A stretch of 6,971 bases of DNA from assembly GCA_023257755.1 (NCBI GenBank), contig JALRBM010000038.1:1-6971 (forward strand), read 5' to 3'. The stretch comes from Candidatus Saccharimonadia bacterium (GTDB taxonomy: Bacteria > Patescibacteriota > Saccharimonadia > Saccharimonadales > Saccharimonadaceae). Positions 6,348 through 6,971 of this stretch are shown here, piece after piece. Each line of letters begins with the position of its first letter. Position 1 is the stretch's first letter. The position numbers and the translations under genes are program-made. The notes beneath the pieces are model-generated. The model saw only the letters and a program-made list of their open reading frames with translations, ran no database searches and was not told the DNA's origin.

Positions 6348-6356
6348 TGCTACAAT
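6348..6356 (+). promoter_or_regulatory. Extended -10 promoter of pyruvate kinase, probable leaderless transcript
   Basis: TGC followed by TACAAT forms an extended -10 element (TGnTAnnnT) ending 6 bases before the ATG at 6363. The -35 region (TCGATT at 6328, spacing 17) is weak, which is common when an extended -10 is present. The start of transcription should coincide with the start codon. The GGGG between the two is too close to the ATG to act as a usual ribosome site. Confidence 0.6.
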
Positions 6357-6362
6357 GGGGCA

Positions 6363-6971
6363 ATGAGTGTTATTTTTAAGCGTACTAAAATTCTGGCGAC
6401 AGTCGGTCCGGCTACCGATAGTCTTGATTCTATTGAAGCGCTGGCGACCGCCGGCGTCAATGGTTTTCGTCTGAACTTCAGCCACGAGACGTTCGAAGCG
6501 GCCGATAGGCACATTGACTGGATCCGCCAGGCAAGTAAAAAGATTGGCAAGCCAGTTGCGATCCTTCAGGATCTTCAGGGTCCAAAGATTCGCCTGGGCG
6601 TTATTAACGATAATCACATGGATGTGAAACGGGATGATATCCTGACGCTTGCGTATGGCGTCGAGCATGACGGCACGACGATTCCGATCCAATATAACCT
6701 GGCCGAGAAGGTAAAACCGGGCGAAGCGCTGTTCATTTTTGACGGCAAGGTGCGCACGGTTGTTACCGAAATCGTATCCGATACTGCATTCAGGGTGCGT
6801 GTTGAAAATGACGGTTTTATCATGAGTAAAAAAGGTCTCAATTTGCCTGACACTGACTTCGGCGGTGATATCCTGACGCCTAAAGACATGAAAGACATTG
6901 AATATGGGATCACAAAAGATTTTGATTATGTGGCGCTGAGTTTCGTGCAGTCGGCAGAGGACGTAAGCAAT
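6363..6971 (+). CDS. pyk: Pyruvate kinase, N-terminal 203 residues (3' end outside window)
   Basis: Catalyses the last step of glycolysis, phosphoenolpyruvate plus ADP to pyruvate plus ATP, in the cytosol. The visible part is roughly the first two fifths of a usual enzyme of about 470 residues. It has the N-terminal strand KRTKILATVGPAT (residues 6-18), GVNGFRLNFSH (31-41) with Arg36, Asn38 and Ser40 of the nucleotide and metal site, and DLQGPKIRLG (70-79) with Lys75 and Arg77. The small B domain follows (about 80-155), including FDGKV. The return to the barrel is at SKKGLNLP (155-162), then DFDYVALSFVQSAEDV (186-201). The frame stays open to the last base. The ATG is supported by family alignment, which begins a few residues in, and by the -10 box 6 bases upstream. 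The conserved site residues are intact. Divergent from the M20 peptidase gene. Confidence 0.96.
   Translation, partial: MSVIFKRTKILATVGPATDSLDSIEALATAGVNGFRLNFSHETFEAADRHIDWIRQASKKIGKPVAILQDLQGPKIRLGVINDNHMDVKRDDILTLAYGVEHDGTTIPIQYNLAEKVKPGEALFIFDGKVRTVVTEIVSDTAFRVRVENDGFIMSKKGLNLPDTDFGGDILTPKDMKDIEYGITKDFDYVALSFVQSAEDVSN

Noticed and set aside
6282..6692. Open frame of 136 codons on the minus strand over the start of pyruvate kinase
   Set aside because: It lies antisense to a clear conserved gene, covers its promoter and has no recognisable motifs or start signal.
1..6971. CRISPR array, tRNA, attachment site, insertion sequence or inverted terminal repeats
   Set aside because: Looked for and not seen: no regularly spaced direct repeats, cloverleaf-like sequence, transposase or recombinase reading frame.

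Overview
The window looks like a junction between a phage-like or accessory gene cassette on the left and ordinary chromosomal genes on the right. The host is probably a member of the Patescibacteria/CPR, with Saccharibacteria as the best guess. This rests on the secreted protein at 4589-5146, which resembles surface proteins common in that group, and on three right-hand genes that appear to be transcribed without a leader. It is an inference: no rRNA, tRNA or ribosomal protein gene is present to settle it. All reading frames fit the standard bacterial code.

Left block (1-4602, plus strand): five closely packed genes with gaps of 3, 9, 8 and 0 bases. The first is the 3' part of a glycine- and serine-rich, beta-repeat fibre-like protein. 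The second is a protein of two tandem beta-sandwich-like halves. The third is a GT-A-type glycosyltransferase-like protein. The fourth is a SAM-methyltransferase-like protein of a type often found near phage structural genes. The fifth is a secreted, C-terminally membrane-anchored protein resembling the DUF916/WxL-interacting family. The first four suggest the distal part of a phage or phage-derived structural module with sugar-modifying enzymes; the fifth adds a host-envelope component. No integrase, terminase, capsid, lysis gene or attachment site is visible, so a prophage is not proven.

Right block (4589-6971): a small secreted WxL-like or Patescibacteria-type surface protein (minus strand) converges on the DUF916-like gene, their 3' ends overlapping by 14 bases. 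Upstream of it on the same strand is an M20 metallopeptidase with a complete set of active-site residues. Divergent from that is the start of pyruvate kinase (plus strand), cut by the window edge. The 77-base region between the peptidase and pyruvate kinase start codons carries two divergent -10 boxes, each 5-6 bases from its ATG.

The most interesting observations are the five-gene fibre/glycosyltransferase/methyltransferase/DUF916-like cassette, the facing DUF916-like and WxL-like pair, the approximately 213-residue internal duplication in the second protein, and the three apparently leaderless promoters.
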